Positions 1 through 8,832 of a stretch of 64,000 bases of DNA are shown in pieces. A program made the position numbers and the translations under genes. The stretch's first letter is position 1; each line of letters starts with the position of its first letter. A model generated the notes under the pieces. That model ran no database searches. It was not told the origin of the DNA and saw only the letters and a program-made list of their open reading frames with translations. The stretch comes from Odoribacter sp036657595. Its GTDB lineage: Bacteria > Bacteroidota > Bacteroidia > Bacteroidales > Marinifilaceae. Where the stretch lies: NCBI GenBank assembly GCA_036657595.1, contig JAVXFZ010000006.1, forward strand, positions 8,685-72,684. The letters are read 5' to 3'.

Positions 1-257
1 GACAATATCGCGACAACGACCTGATACAAACACAGATTGAACTGCGACAACACATCTACCATCGACACGGCATAGCCCTTTGGGCAGGTGCAGGCAACAT
101 ATTTCCTAAATTCGATCAATTTAAATGGAAAGAAACCCTACCCACCTACGGCATCGGTTATCGCTGGGAATTTAAAAAAAGAGTAAACGTACGCCTTGAC
201 TACGGTTTCGGAAAAAGGCAAAGCGCATTTTATTTCAATATAGACGAAGCCTTTTAA
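1..257 (+). CDS. C-terminal end of a BamA/TamA-family (Omp85) outer membrane protein, partial
   Basis: The reading frame is open from base 3 to the TAA at 255-257 and encodes about 84 residues. The start lies outside the window. The piece has alternating aromatic and polar residues typical of beta-strands. It includes GIGYRWEFKKRVNVRLDYGF and ends in Phe (NIDEAF), the C-terminal signature of BamA-recognised barrels. Bacteroidetes Omp85/surface-antigen proteins have this ending, so the parent probably assembles or exports proteins or lipids at the outer membrane. Its stop is 2 nt before the ATG of the next gene, suggesting coupled translation. Whether it is BamA, TamA or a patatin-fused barrel cannot be told from this piece. 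Confidence 0.75.
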   Translation, partial: QYRDNDLIQTQIELRQHIYHRHGIALWAGAGNIFPKFDQFKWKETLPTYGIGYRWEFKKRVNVRLDYGFGKRQSAFYFNIDEAF

Positions 258-259
258 AT

Positions 260-1978
260 ATGCTACAAAAAATCAAACTGACATTCAACCGATTTATCGC
301 CCATCCGCAACAATTGCTGGGGTTCTTCATCGCCGTCAACCTAATCCCCAGCATAGCCCTGATGTTCACAGAGCCCTATTCCATCATCGGAAGAATCATT
401 CTGATCACCTTCCCCTTTGGAATCTATCTACTCCTCTATTCCATACTGAAAAACGTCGGACTCACACAACTCCTGTTGATCCCTCAACTCATCTTTAATG
501 CCTTTCAACTGGTTTTGTTCTATCTGTTTGGCGAATCGGTCATCGCTGTAGATATGTTTCTCAATCTCGCCACAACAAACGTCACAGAAGCCAGCGAACT
601 ACTGAACAATTTATGGCCTGCCATTATTTTAGTCTGTATAATATACATCCCCACCATCCTACTGGCAGCCATCGCCTGTAAACGCAAAACACTATTACCT
701 CCCGCTTTCCGAAAAAAGATGGTCTTTATCGGACTGGTCGTAGCCTTGTTTTCCTACGGACTCACTTTCACCGCCACCAATAGAAACACAGGAAGTTACA
801 AACTAACACAGGAGGTCTATCCTGTTAATGTCTACTACAACCTCCATTTTGCCATCCAAAAATGGCAACGTAGTATGCTTTATCCGTTTACTTCCAATCA
901 TTTCAAATTCAATGCAAAAAAAGAAACCCCCATTGACAAACGGGAAATTTATATACTTGTTGTCGGCGAAGCAGGAAGAGCAATAAACTGGAGCCTTTGG
1001 GGCTACGAACGGGAAACAAATCCGCTATTATCACAAACGCCGGGCATCATCACCTACAAAGATGCCATCACACAAGCCAATGCCACCCACAAAAGTGTCC
1101 CCTTGATTTTATCAGCCGCCAGCGCAGAAGAATTTGACCTCCTTTATCAACAAAAAAGTATCCTGCAAGCCTTCAAAGAAGCCGGTTTCACCACCTTATT
1201 TTTCTCTAACCAAACACCCAACCGGACATTCACCGACTACTTTGCAGCAGAAGCCGACTATCATCAAAACATCCGCCCGGCATCTACGGGAGGCATCTAC
1301 ACCCAAAATAATTACGACGATCAACTGATCCCTTTGTGTCGCCATTATATCGACTCTCTGTCTGATAACCTTTTTATTGTACTCCACACCTACGGTTCAC
1401 ATTTCAACTACAATGCCCGTTATCCGCGTAATTTCGCTCATTTTCAACCCGACAATGCCACCGAAGTTGAAGTGAAAAATCGGCAACAACTCATCAATGC
1501 CTACGATAATAGCATTCGTTACACCGACTACTTTCTACACAGCCTGATCAGCCTTTTAGACTCCACCGGCTCTTGTGCAGCACTCTATTACAGTCCGGAC
1601 CACGGCGAAGATATGTTAGACGACCATCGCAAGCGTTTTTTACACGCATCGCCGCATCCCACTTATTATCAACTACATATCCCTCTTTTATTCTGGTTTT
1701 CCAACTGTTATCGAACCCTTTTCCCAATGAAATACGCAACCGCAAAAGCCCATTGTACCCAACCCGTTTCTACCCGAATCGCCTTTCACTCGATGCTCGA
1801 CATAGCCGCCATCACCACCCCTTGCTTGAACACCGACTATTCAATTGTCAGTCCTCATTTTAAAACACAACGAAGAATGTACCTGACCGACCACGACACC
1901 CCTATCTTCTGGTACAATTCCGGCTTAAAAAAACAAGACAAGGAAATGATAGAAAAAAATCACTTGGACCACCGATAA
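260..1978 (+). CDS. Phosphoethanolamine transferase-like inner-membrane protein (EptA/sulfatase fold)
   Basis: 572 residues. The first ~180 hold about five hydrophobic segments, as in EptA-type enzymes that move phosphoethanolamine from phosphatidylethanolamine to lipid A or glycans. The rest is a sulfatase-fold catalytic domain: VVGEAGRA (zinc-ligand Glu), GYERETNP, a Thr just before KSVP in the place of the family's phosphorylated Thr nucleophile, LHTYGSHFNYNARYP, and SPDHGED with the Asp-His metal pair. The usual GETxRA is GEAGRA here. Cysteines that form disulfides in proteobacterial EptA are not evident. The start is 2 nt after the upstream barrel gene's stop. The family call is firm; the acceptor (lipid A, glycan or protein) is unknown. 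Confidence 0.8.
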   Translation: MLQKIKLTFNRFIAHPQQLLGFFIAVNLIPSIALMFTEPYSIIGRIILITFPFGIYLLLYSILKNVGLTQLLLIPQLIFNAFQLVLFYLFGESVIAVDMFLNLATTNVTEASELLNNLWPAIILVCIIYIPTILLAAIACKRKTLLPPAFRKKMVFIGLVVALFSYGLTFTATNRNTGSYKLTQEVYPVNVYYNLHFAIQKWQRSMLYPFTSNHFKFNAKKETPIDKREIYILVVGEAGRAINWSLWGYERETNPLLSQTPGIITYKDAITQANATHKSVPLILSAASAEEFDLLYQQKSILQAFKEAGFTTLFFSNQTPNRTFTDYFAAEADYHQNIRPASTGGIYTQNNYDDQLIPLCRHYIDSLSDNLFIVLHTYGSHFNYNARYPRNFAHFQPDNATEVEVKNRQQLINAYDNSIRYTDYFLHSLISLLDSTGSCAALYYSPDHGEDMLDDHRKRFLHASPHPTYYQLHIPLLFWFSNCYRTLFPMKYATAKAHCTQPVSTRIAFHSMLDIAAITTPCLNTDYSIVSPHFKTQRRMYLTDHDTPIFWYNSGLKKQDKEMIEKNHLDHR

Positions 1979-2097
1979 ACGTCCCGGAAAATCCGGACAA
2001 ATAAATAAACAAACGGGACTTTCAGGTTAAAAATAAAACATCTCATCCGTTGGATAAAAAAATATGTCCGTTCATTTTCAGGGCAACTTCAAAACAT

Positions 2098-2105
2098 TAA
2101 TTTTG
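2098..2105 (+). promoter_or_regulatory. Bacteroidetes-type -7 box for asd
   Basis: TAATTTTG matches TAnnTTTG exactly. TTTT at 2075-2078 lies 19 nt upstream as a near-match to the -33 TTTG. Transcription would begin near 2112, which makes an in-frame ATG at 2117 implausible as the asd start and favours 2207. Confidence 0.55.
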
Positions 2106-2206
2106 CACATTGAAAAATGCCCATTCAGGCAAAGGCAATTAAAATCAAAACGTTTAACCGGGGAGGAGGATCCAAAAGAACACACATCCCTATTAAATCT
2201 GTAAAA

Positions 2207-3214
2207 ATGAAAGTAGCGATAGTCGGCGCAAGCGGAGCCGTAGGACAAGAATTTCTACAAGTACTTCAAGAAAGAAATTTCCCGATGGATGAATTAGTAT
2301 TATTTGGTTCACAGCGCAGTGCCGGGAAAAAGTATACCTTCAGAGGAAAAGAATTAACCGTAAAACTCCTACAACACAACGACGACTTCAAAGACATCGA
2401 CATCGTATTTACCTCTGCCGGAGCAAGCACCTCCAAAGAATTTGAAAAGACCATCACCCGCTACGGTGCGGTTATGATCGACAACTCCAGCGCCTTCCGT
2501 ATGGATGAAGACGTCCCTTTGGTCGTCCCGGAAATGAATCCGCAAGACGCACTTAATCGTCCACGAGGAGTCATTGCAAACCCGAACTGTACCACCATTC
2601 TAATGGTGGTTGCCCTGAAAGCCATTGAAGAACTCAGTCACATCAAGCGAGCACGGGTAGCCACCTATCAGGCGGCGAGCGGAGCAGGTGCCGCCGCAAT
2701 GGATGAACTATACACCCAATACCGCCAAGTATTGGCAGGAGAAACTCCCACCGTAGAAAAATTCGCTTATCAATTGGCATTCAACCTTATTCCACAAGTA
2801 GACGTATTCACCGACAACGGCTACACCAAAGAAGAAATGAAAATGTTCAATGAAACCCGCAAAATTATGCATTCGGACATCCGGGTAAGCTCTACCTGCG
2901 TACGTGTTCCCGCATTAAGGGCTCATTCCGAAAGCATTTGGATTGAAACAGAACGTCCTATATCCGTTGAAGAAGCCCGGAAAGCATTCTCAAAAGCAGA
3001 AGGACTGATCGTTCAAGACAACCCCGACAAACAAGAATACCCAATGCCTCTCTTTCTTTCAGGCAAAGAACCGGTATACGTGGGTAGAATCAGAAAAGAC
3101 CTCGCAGACGACAACGGCTTAACCTTCTGGGTGGTGGGCGATCAAATCAAAAAAGGAGCCGCCCTAAATGCCGTACAAATCGCGGAATACCTTTATAAAA
3201 ACAACGGATTATAA
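2207..3214 (+). CDS. asd: Aspartate-semialdehyde dehydrogenase
   Basis: 335 residues, normal for the family. It reduces aspartyl phosphate to aspartate semialdehyde with NADPH, at the branch to lysine/diaminopimelate, threonine and methionine. Visible are the nucleotide-binding N-terminus KVAIVGASGAVGQ, SSAFRMDEDVPLVVPEMN, and the catalytic Cys at about residue 128 in IANPNCTT. The start is placed at 2207 because homology begins with MKVAIVGASG. An earlier in-frame ATG at 2117 adds 30 non-conserved residues and sits almost on the predicted transcription start. It stands alone, with a convergent gene downstream. Confidence 0.95.
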   Translation: MKVAIVGASGAVGQEFLQVLQERNFPMDELVLFGSQRSAGKKYTFRGKELTVKLLQHNDDFKDIDIVFTSAGASTSKEFEKTITRYGAVMIDNSSAFRMDEDVPLVVPEMNPQDALNRPRGVIANPNCTTILMVVALKAIEELSHIKRARVATYQAASGAGAAAMDELYTQYRQVLAGETPTVEKFAYQLAFNLIPQVDVFTDNGYTKEEMKMFNETRKIMHSDIRVSSTCVRVPALRAHSESIWIETERPISVEEARKAFSKAEGLIVQDNPDKQEYPMPLFLSGKEPVYVGRIRKDLADDNGLTFWVVGDQIKKGAALNAVQIAEYLYKNNGL

Positions 3215-3352
3215 AACCTTGTTCCGTGTTGAAAACCAACACATTCGGCTCACACGTTTGTCGATTCGTTTCAAACAATCCGTTCTCTCAACGCTTTGTT
3301 CAAACAATTAAACACTCAACAACGTGTCAGCCTCCGCACAAGGACTTAAACA

Positions 3353-4018
3353 TTAAATACTCCATTTCCACGGTTGAATTTCAGGTAATTCCTGATTTTC
3401 AGAACATACAAAACATTTATAAGTCGGATCAATCGGACATTCGTAAATAAATACGGGCACTCGCTTCAACACTTGCCGTATAACTATCCCCTCCCCTCCA
3501 AAACGGACTTCAAAACCCGATAAAGGAGTGGACAATCCGCTTCCGGTATATTTTAAGAAACTCTCTTTCACCGACCAATAGCCAAAAAACAAATCATCCT
3601 GTTCCTTCCCCGAAAGACCTTCCAACTGTTGTATCTCTTCCGGATGGAAAAAACGCCGGGCAACTGCCAACCTTGCTTTCCCCTTCCGTTCAATATCCAC
3701 TCCTACCTCTCGATCCGAAAGCGCGCAAACAATATAATCCCCCGAATGCGATAAATTGAAAAACACCGACTGCGCTTCCCCTTCCACATAAGGCTTACCG
3801 TGCTCCCCTTTCACAATTCTACATTCCGCACCATTAATACCCCACAATGTCCCCAACAACTTTCGGGTCATCCCCTCTCCCAACAACTTTGTGCGTCGCA
3901 CCCGCTCATTTTTATAATCACCCACCACAGCAAGCGTATCTCTACCGACAGCAGAATAAAAAAACCGATCCGGTAAATTCTCAAAATCAGAAATCTTCAA
4001 ATAATAAACTTTCAACAT
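3353..4018 (-). CDS. 4'-phosphopantetheinyl transferase (Sfp/AcpT type)
   Basis: 221 residues. It would transfer the phosphopantetheine arm of CoA to a serine of acyl- or peptidyl-carrier proteins. The Sfp-family signature is clear: GKPYVEG followed by NLSHSGDY, then VGVDIER with the metal-binding Asp, then WSVKESFLKYTGSGL matching the W(S/T)xKE(A/S)xxK motif. The length is that of a two-half Sfp-like enzyme rather than a short AcpS. It is convergent with asd and no carrier-protein or synthase gene lies nearby, so its target cannot be read from context. The ATG is at 4016-4018. Confidence 0.88.
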   Translation of the reverse strand: MLKVYYLKISDFENLPDRFFYSAVGRDTLAVVGDYKNERVRRTKLLGEGMTRKLLGTLWGINGAECRIVKGEHGKPYVEGEAQSVFFNLSHSGDYIVCALSDREVGVDIERKGKARLAVARRFFHPEEIQQLEGLSGKEQDDLFFGYWSVKESFLKYTGSGLSTPLSGFEVRFGGEGIVIRQVLKRVPVFIYECPIDPTYKCFVCSENQELPEIQPWKWSI

Positions 4019-4318
4019 CTGAACATACGACTAAAATTTTACGAACATCCAACACGCTACAATATGTTAAAATTGCAACAACCTTATTTCAAGCAAGCTG
4101 CATAAACGCAACAAAAAGTATAAATCCATCTATTCCTCCTCGCCCTTCCCGACAAAATTACAGCTTTTAAATCAAAGAATCCGATTCGCCAACTGAATTT
4201 AGTGCCTATTTATTCAAAAATGTTAATTTCTTTAAGATTAAATTCAGCACTCCAAATAAAATTTAACGTTTTCTTCAAAAAAAACGTTTGAAATATTGGT
4301 ATTTAATCCGAATTTCTT

Positions 4319-4326
4319 TACTTTTA
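4319..4326 (+). promoter_or_regulatory. Probable -7 box for tonB
   Basis: TACTTTTA matches seven of the eight positions of TAnnTTTG pattern and spacing except the final base. TTGG at 4296-4299 lies 19 nt upstream as a partial -33 box. The predicted transcription start is about 35 nt before the ATG at 4368. Confidence 0.4.
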
Positions 4327-4367
4327 CCCCGCTAAACAAAAGAGAACGTAAACACAAAATTAATATC

Positions 4368-5060
4368 ATGGAAGTTAAAAAGTCACAGAAAGCAGATCTG
4401 GAAGGGAAGAAAGGTCTTTTCTTCGAGATTGGACTAACCCTGGCTTTAGCGGTTCTGTTATTTGCTTTTGAATGGAAATCTTCCACTGAGGAAGTTGGCC
4501 AATTTCAGACGGTCGCTGAAGAACAGATAGAAGAGGAAATCATTCCGATCACTCAGCAAATGCTGAAACCTCCTCCTCCTCCTCCTCCAGCTCCTAAATT
4601 AACAGACTTGATTGACATCGTCGAAGATGATGTCAGCATTGATGAAGAGCTTGAAATTCAGGATGCAGAAGACCAGTCAGAAAACAAAGCGGTAGAAAAT
4701 GTATCGGACTTCGGAGAATACGGTACGGAAGACACCGGAGAAACTGAAGTATTCGTAGTGGTAGAAGATATGCCGTCATTCCCACTTGGAAATGTTCAAA
4801 AATGGATTTCCAAAAACGTGAAATATCCGGTATTGGCAGCTGAAAACGGAATACAAGGAAAAGTGTACATCCAATTCGTGATTGAAAAAGACGGATCCAT
4901 CACCGATGTAAAAGTAATCCGTGGTGTTGACGCATCATTGGACAAAGAAGCATCAAGAGTCATCCAGTCTATGCCGAAATGGAAACCGGGAAAACAGAGA
5001 GGTAAACCGGTAAGAGTTTCTTACACATTACCCATCAACTTCCAATTATCAAACAATTGA
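4368..5060 (+). CDS. tonB: TonB energy transducer
   Basis: 230 residues. TonB couples the inner-membrane proton gradient to TonB-dependent outer-membrane transporters such as the SusC proteins in this window. A cytoplasmic lead (MEVKKSQKADLEGKKG) is followed by one hydrophobic anchor at about residues 18-38. Then come a KPPPPPPPAPK proline stretch, an acidic linker and a C-terminal TonB domain (about 145-230: KNVKYPVLAAENGIQGKV, VDASLDKEA, MPKWKPGKQRGKPV, YTLPINFQL). The start at 4368 gives the classic short cytoplasmic tail; an in-frame ATG at 4296 would overlap the promoter. No exbB or exbD is adjacent. A terminator follows. Confidence 0.92.
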   Translation: MEVKKSQKADLEGKKGLFFEIGLTLALAVLLFAFEWKSSTEEVGQFQTVAEEQIEEEIIPITQQMLKPPPPPPPAPKLTDLIDIVEDDVSIDEELEIQDAEDQSENKAVENVSDFGEYGTEDTGETEVFVVVEDMPSFPLGNVQKWISKNVKYPVLAAENGIQGKVYIQFVIEKDGSITDVKVIRGVDASLDKEASRVIQSMPKWKPGKQRGKPVRVSYTLPINFQLSNN

Positions 5061-5083
5061 TAAAAAGAATATTCCAACATATC

Positions 5084-5120
5084 AAAGGGCTGTCATTTTT
5101 GTGTCAGCCCTTTGTTTTTT
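5084..5120 (+). terminator. Intrinsic terminator of tonB
   Basis: The 9-bp stem AAAGGGCTG (5084-5092) and CAGCCCTTT (5105-5113) runs into a T-rich tail (5111-5120), 24 nt after the tonB stop. Confidence 0.85.
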
Positions 5121-5301
5121 AAAAATACATTGACTTATTGAGATAGTTCTCTTAAAACGAGCGAATTATAATTTTAAATTTAAACAATAATCATTTTATC
5201 ATTTAAAAAGATCAAAAGAAATCGAACAGATCGCAACAGTCGATCCCCTTTCCTCGTTTCTTATCTGAATTGAACCTTTAACTTTTAATCATTAGCTTTT
5301 T

Positions 5302-6543
5302 ATGGGTGACTATTTTTATACAGACAAACAAGCAGAAAGAGCCATTTTAGTAGGAGTAGCCCTTCAATCAGAAGGAGTCAGCTACACCCAAATGAGCGAA
5401 TATCTTGACGAACTTTCCTTTCTGGCTGAAACTGCCGGTGCAGAAACAGTCAAAATATTCACACAAAACTTAGACAAACCGGTTCACGCCACCTTCATCG
5501 GAAAAGGGAAACTGGAAGAAATCAAGGCATACACCGACGAGAACGAAATAGATATGGCGATTTTTGACGACGAGTTAAGTCCCACCCAACTACGGAACAT
5601 CGCCGCCATACTCACAGGCGTTAAAGTACTGGACCGCACCAACCTGATCCTTGACATCTTTGCTAATCGTGCACGCACCGCCCACGCAAAAACACAAGTA
5701 GAACTGGCGCAATATCAATACCTACTCCCTCGATTAACCGGTATGTGGACACACCTTGAACGTCAAAAAGGAGGTATCGGATTAAGAGGTCCGGGCGAAA
5801 CAGAAATAGAAACCGACCGACGAATCATCCGCGACAAAATCACCCGTTTAAAAGAAGAATTAGACAAAATCGACCGGCAAAAAGTGACACAACGCAAAAA
5901 CAGAGGCAAATTGGTTCGTGTCGCATTAATAGGCTACACCAACGTAGGCAAATCCACGTTGATGAACCTATTGAGCAAATCAGATGTATTTGCCGAGAAT
6001 AAATTATTTGCGACACTCGACACCACCGTCCGGAAAATCGCCATCCAAAACGTACCATTCCTGCTGGCGGATACTGTCGGATTTATCCGTAAGCTGCCAC
6101 ACCACCTGATAGAATCCTTCAAATCAACCCTCGACGAAGTACGGGAAGCCGATGTGATCCTTCACATCGTAGACATCTCCCATCCGCAATTTGAAGATCA
6201 GATGAAAGTCGTCAATGAAACCCTCGCGGAATTGGTCAAAGAACCAAAACCAAGCATTTTGGTATTCAACAAGATTGATGCTTTTGAATATACCCAGAAA
6301 GAAGCGGACGATCTGACACCCGTCGCACGTGAAAATTACAGCCTTGACGACTTAAAACAAATGTGGATGTCGAAACAAGGCTGCGAAACAGTGTACATTT
6401 CTGCCGCACGAAAAGAAAATATTGAAGAATTGAAAGAAAAATTGTACAACATCGTGAAGGAGATTCACTCCGCCCGTTTCCCATACAACGACTTTCTGTA
6501 TCAAGATTTCACGAAAGAAGAAACCGAACCGACCGAAGAATAA
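5302..6543 (+). CDS. hflX: Ribosome-associated GTPase HflX
   Basis: 413 residues, typical for HflX, a GTPase that splits stalled or idle 70S ribosomes. The N-terminal nucleotide-binding-like domain (about 1-190) ends with the family hallmark LRGPGETEIETDRRII. The GTPase domain follows with G1 GYTNVGKST (about residue 211), G3 DTVGF, G4 NKID and a SAARK G5. A coiled-coil-like KITRLKEELDKI segment joins them. It lies alone between the tonB terminator and a hairpin at 6582. The ATG at 5302 is the only start that fits the conserved N-terminus. Confidence 0.95.
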   Translation: MGDYFYTDKQAERAILVGVALQSEGVSYTQMSEYLDELSFLAETAGAETVKIFTQNLDKPVHATFIGKGKLEEIKAYTDENEIDMAIFDDELSPTQLRNIAAILTGVKVLDRTNLILDIFANRARTAHAKTQVELAQYQYLLPRLTGMWTHLERQKGGIGLRGPGETEIETDRRIIRDKITRLKEELDKIDRQKVTQRKNRGKLVRVALIGYTNVGKSTLMNLLSKSDVFAENKLFATLDTTVRKIAIQNVPFLLADTVGFIRKLPHHLIESFKSTLDEVREADVILHIVDISHPQFEDQMKVVNETLAELVKEPKPSILVFNKIDAFEYTQKEADDLTPVARENYSLDDLKQMWMSKQGCETVYISAARKENIEELKEKLYNIVKEIHSARFPYNDFLYQDFTKEETEPTEE

Positions 6544-6581
6544 ACCGTATTTTCAATCGTTGCATATAGCGCATCTATATT

Positions 6582-6607
6582 TTCCGGAAAAGGAAGCTTT
6601 TCCGGAA
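6582..6607 (+). terminator. Hairpin after hflX, likely terminator
   Basis: Perfect 11-bp arms TTCCGGAAAAG and CTTTTCCGGAA enclose a GAAG loop 39 nt past the hflX stop. The following bases are moderately T-rich (6615-6628). Confidence 0.55.
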
Positions 6608-6850
6608 TGAAGCATTTATTTTTCTTCCTTCAAAGGCTACCCAATCGCTACCCAATGGTTTGGGTATGCTTTGGGATTCGCTACCTTCCCTTCGTTGTCC
6701 CGTCGTATTCCCTTCGTATCCTCGTCGTCGCGAAACGAAGGGGAGACAAATAGACTTCATCGAGGATAGACCTATAACAGAAAGAGAATCAATCAATTAC
6801 AGGACGATCCATAGAAGAAAATGTAGCGTTTCATTTTGAAAACCATTTAA
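6608..6850. repeat. Non-coding tract of short direct and inverted repeats
   Basis: No credible gene lies between hflX and tyrS. The tract holds GCTACCCAAT twice (6636-6645, 6647-6656), a small palindrome TACCCAA/TTGGGTA, and CCCTTCGT twice (6688-6695, 6710-6717) with its inverse ACGAAGGG at 6735-6742. The 6710-6742 part can fold into a hairpin. The pattern resembles dispersed intergenic repeats; copy number elsewhere in the genome cannot be seen here. Confidence 0.5.
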
Positions 6851-6855
6851 TACTT

Positions 6856-6898
6856 CTCTGCGGGATGTTAAACATTGAATGTTTAACATCCCGCAGAG
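6856..6898. terminator. Long perfect hairpin between convergent hflX and tyrS
   Basis: Two 20-bp arms (6856-6875 and 6879-6898) pair perfectly around a TGA loop, beginning CTCTGCGGG and ending CCCGCAGAG. It lies 40 nt past the tyrS stop on the minus strand. No clear T-run follows on either strand, so it may instead be a repeat-type hairpin or an mRNA 3' stabiliser. Confidence 0.6.
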
Positions 6899-6938
6899 GT
6901 TTAAATCATAGAGCAAAACTATTGGAGGGGTTCTCTTT

Positions 6939-8234
6939 TTACTTCACGGTAATCAGAAAATAATTCTTTTTCCCGGTTTGTACCAAAATATATTTGCCAT
7001 CAATCAGATCACTCTCGCCTACCACGCATTCTTCTCCGCTCACTTTCTCTTTGTTTACGCTGATCGCGTTTGCCTTCAATGCTCGGCGAGCCTCTCCTTT
7101 TGAAGCCATCACAGATGTTTTTTCTGCCAATAAATCCACCACCGGAATGCCGGCTTTCAAATCAAGGGCAGCAATATCAAATTGAGGCACTCCCTCGAAC
7201 ACAGAAAGGAAAGTAGCTTCGTCAATTTTTCGCAAAGTTTCAGACGTTGCATTGCCAAACAGGATTTGCGAAGCCTCCAAAGCCAAATCGTAAGCCTCTT
7301 GTCCGTGTATCAGGCAGGTGATCTCTTTTGCCAGTGTCTTCTGAAGTTTCCGCAAGTGTGGCGCATCCTGATGTTCCGCAATCAGACCATCAATTTCTGC
7401 CGGAGGCAGAATGGTAAATATTTTTATATAACGTGCCGCATCCTCATCCGTCGTATTCAACCAAAATTGATAAAATTGGTAAGGAGAAGTCCGCTGAGGA
7501 TCCAACCAAATATTACCGGATTCACTTTTCCCGAATTTCTGCCCATCACTTTTGGTCATCAAAGGCCACGTCAGCCCATAAGAATCCAATCCTTCTTTCC
7601 GACGAATCAGTTCACCGCCGGTGGTGATGTTGCCCCATTGATCGGAACCGCCCATTTGCAACATACAATTGTGATTTTTCCGAAGGTATAAGAAATCATA
7701 CCCCTGCACCAATTGATAAGTAAATTCCGTAAACGACATTCCTTGCGATGATTCACTGCACAGTCTTTTTTTGACAGAATCTTTTGCCATCATATAATTG
7801 ACCGTAATGTGCTTACCGATGTCCCGAATAAATTCGAGGAATGAAAAATCCTTCATCCAATCGTAATTGTTTAACATCATTGCCGCATTGGAAGCTGTTG
7901 AATTAAAATCAATGAAATGGGATAATTGAGCTTTGATGCCTGCCATATTCTTTTGTATGGTTTCTTCATTCAAAAGATTTCTTTCCTGTGATTTACCGCT
8001 TGGATCACCTATCATTCCGGTCGCACCGCCAATGATAAAGATGGGTTTGTGACCTGCCAGTTGAAAATGTTTCATCATCATCACCGACACTAAATGCCCC
8101 ACGTGTAAAGAATCGGCAGTCGGATCTATCCCCACGTAAGCAGTTGTTTGTCCTTTCGCCAATAATTCTTCCGTACCCGGCATAATGTCCTGGATCATTC
8201 CTCTCCATTTTAATTCATCAACAAAATTCATCAT
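6939..8234 (-). CDS. tyrS: Tyrosyl-tRNA synthetase
   Basis: 431 residues, usual for bacterial TyrRS, which charges tRNA-Tyr. Class I signatures are present: YVGIDPTADSLHVGHL (HIGH-type motif at about residue 43) and KFGKSESGN (KMSKS-type motif at about residue 235). The tyrosine pocket stretch is QLVQGYDFLYL. A C-terminal S4-like RNA-binding domain spans about 360-431 (EARRALKANAISVNKEKV). Two adjacent ATGs (8234, 8231) are possible. It follows a CvpA-family gene by 55 nt on the same strand, so the two are probably cotranscribed. Confidence 0.96.
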   Translation of the reverse strand: MMNFVDELKWRGMIQDIMPGTEELLAKGQTTAYVGIDPTADSLHVGHLVSVMMMKHFQLAGHKPIFIIGGATGMIGDPSGKSQERNLLNEETIQKNMAGIKAQLSHFIDFNSTASNAAMMLNNYDWMKDFSFLEFIRDIGKHITVNYMMAKDSVKKRLCSESSQGMSFTEFTYQLVQGYDFLYLRKNHNCMLQMGGSDQWGNITTGGELIRRKEGLDSYGLTWPLMTKSDGQKFGKSESGNIWLDPQRTSPYQFYQFWLNTTDEDAARYIKIFTILPPAEIDGLIAEHQDAPHLRKLQKTLAKEITCLIHGQEAYDLALEASQILFGNATSETLRKIDEATFLSVFEGVPQFDIAALDLKAGIPVVDLLAEKTSVMASKGEARRALKANAISVNKEKVSGEECVVGESDLIDGKYILVQTGKKNYFLITVK

Positions 8235-8289
8235 ATCATTTATTTTTTTGATTTATATGCTATTTTTCTTGTTGCCCACAAGGTCACCT

Positions 8290-8769
8290 TTAAAAACGGA
8301 TGACGTTGTATATTTTTTCTGCAAAATTAAGAAAAGGATAGAATAACAAACTTTTCTGTCTGGTTTCTTCACACAGAAAGCTGAATTTATCGTTCAAGGC
8401 ATCGACCAGCATCAAAATGACACACGCGATGACAAAATATTTTGCCATCCCAAACAATGTTCCCAAGAGCTTGTTCGCTATCCCCATTGCAACCATATCG
8501 GCTACTTTTGTGAATATTTTTCCCAACAAGTAGGCAACGATTGCCACCACTACAAAGGTAACGCCCAAGGCAATATAGGAAAGATAACGGGAAGATATAT
8601 TTAAAAAATCCCGCAAGATGCCTTCTGTATAGGATGAGTATTTAACAGCAATAAATACTCCCAACACCAAGCCCACCAATGTCGCCACTTCCACGATGAA
8701 TCCTTTCATAAATCCCCGGAAAGCACCGAACAGTAAGAAGAGCCCGATAATAATATCAATGTAATTCAT
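8290..8769 (-). CDS. CvpA family membrane protein
   Basis: 159 residues with four hydrophobic segments. The opening MNYIDIIIGLFLLFGAFRGF and the GFIVEVATLVGLVLGVF stretch match the CvpA (colicin V production) family. E. coli CvpA is needed for colicin V release and envelope robustness; the role in Bacteroidetes is not established. It is the first gene of a probable cvpA-tyrS unit. A consensus promoter lies at 8825-8832. Confidence 0.85.
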   Translation of the reverse strand: MNYIDIIIGLFLLFGAFRGFMKGFIVEVATLVGLVLGVFIAVKYSSYTEGILRDFLNISSRYLSYIALGVTFVVVAIVAYLLGKIFTKVADMVAMGIANKLLGTLFGMAKYFVIACVILMLVDALNDKFSFLCEETRQKSLLFYPFLNFAEKIYNVIRF

Positions 8770-8824
8770 AGCCTCTTTTGTTTTTTAGAGCTAATACGTT
8801 TTCAACTTCCGGATAATCGGATTT

Positions 8825-8832
8825 CAAAGATA
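8825..8832 (-). promoter_or_regulatory. -7 box for the cvpA-tyrS unit
   Basis: The minus strand reads TATCTTTG, a full match to TAnnTTTG, 56 nt upstream of the cvpA ATG. A TTTC sits at the -33 spacing. The rest of the divergent intergenic region 8770-9088 shows no gene. Confidence 0.55.

Noticed and set aside
2117..2206. N-terminal extension of asd by 30 residues from an upstream ATG
   Set aside because: The extra residues are not part of the conserved fold and the ATG lies about 5 nt from the predicted transcription start.
3226..3450. Plus-strand open frame of 74 codons after asd
   Set aside because: It runs antisense into the 3' end of the phosphopantetheinyl transferase gene and has low-complexity, unrecognisable content.
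6575..6796. Minus-strand open frame of 73 codons between hflX and tyrS
   Set aside because: It is composed of the short repeat tract and a hairpin, and has no coding signature.
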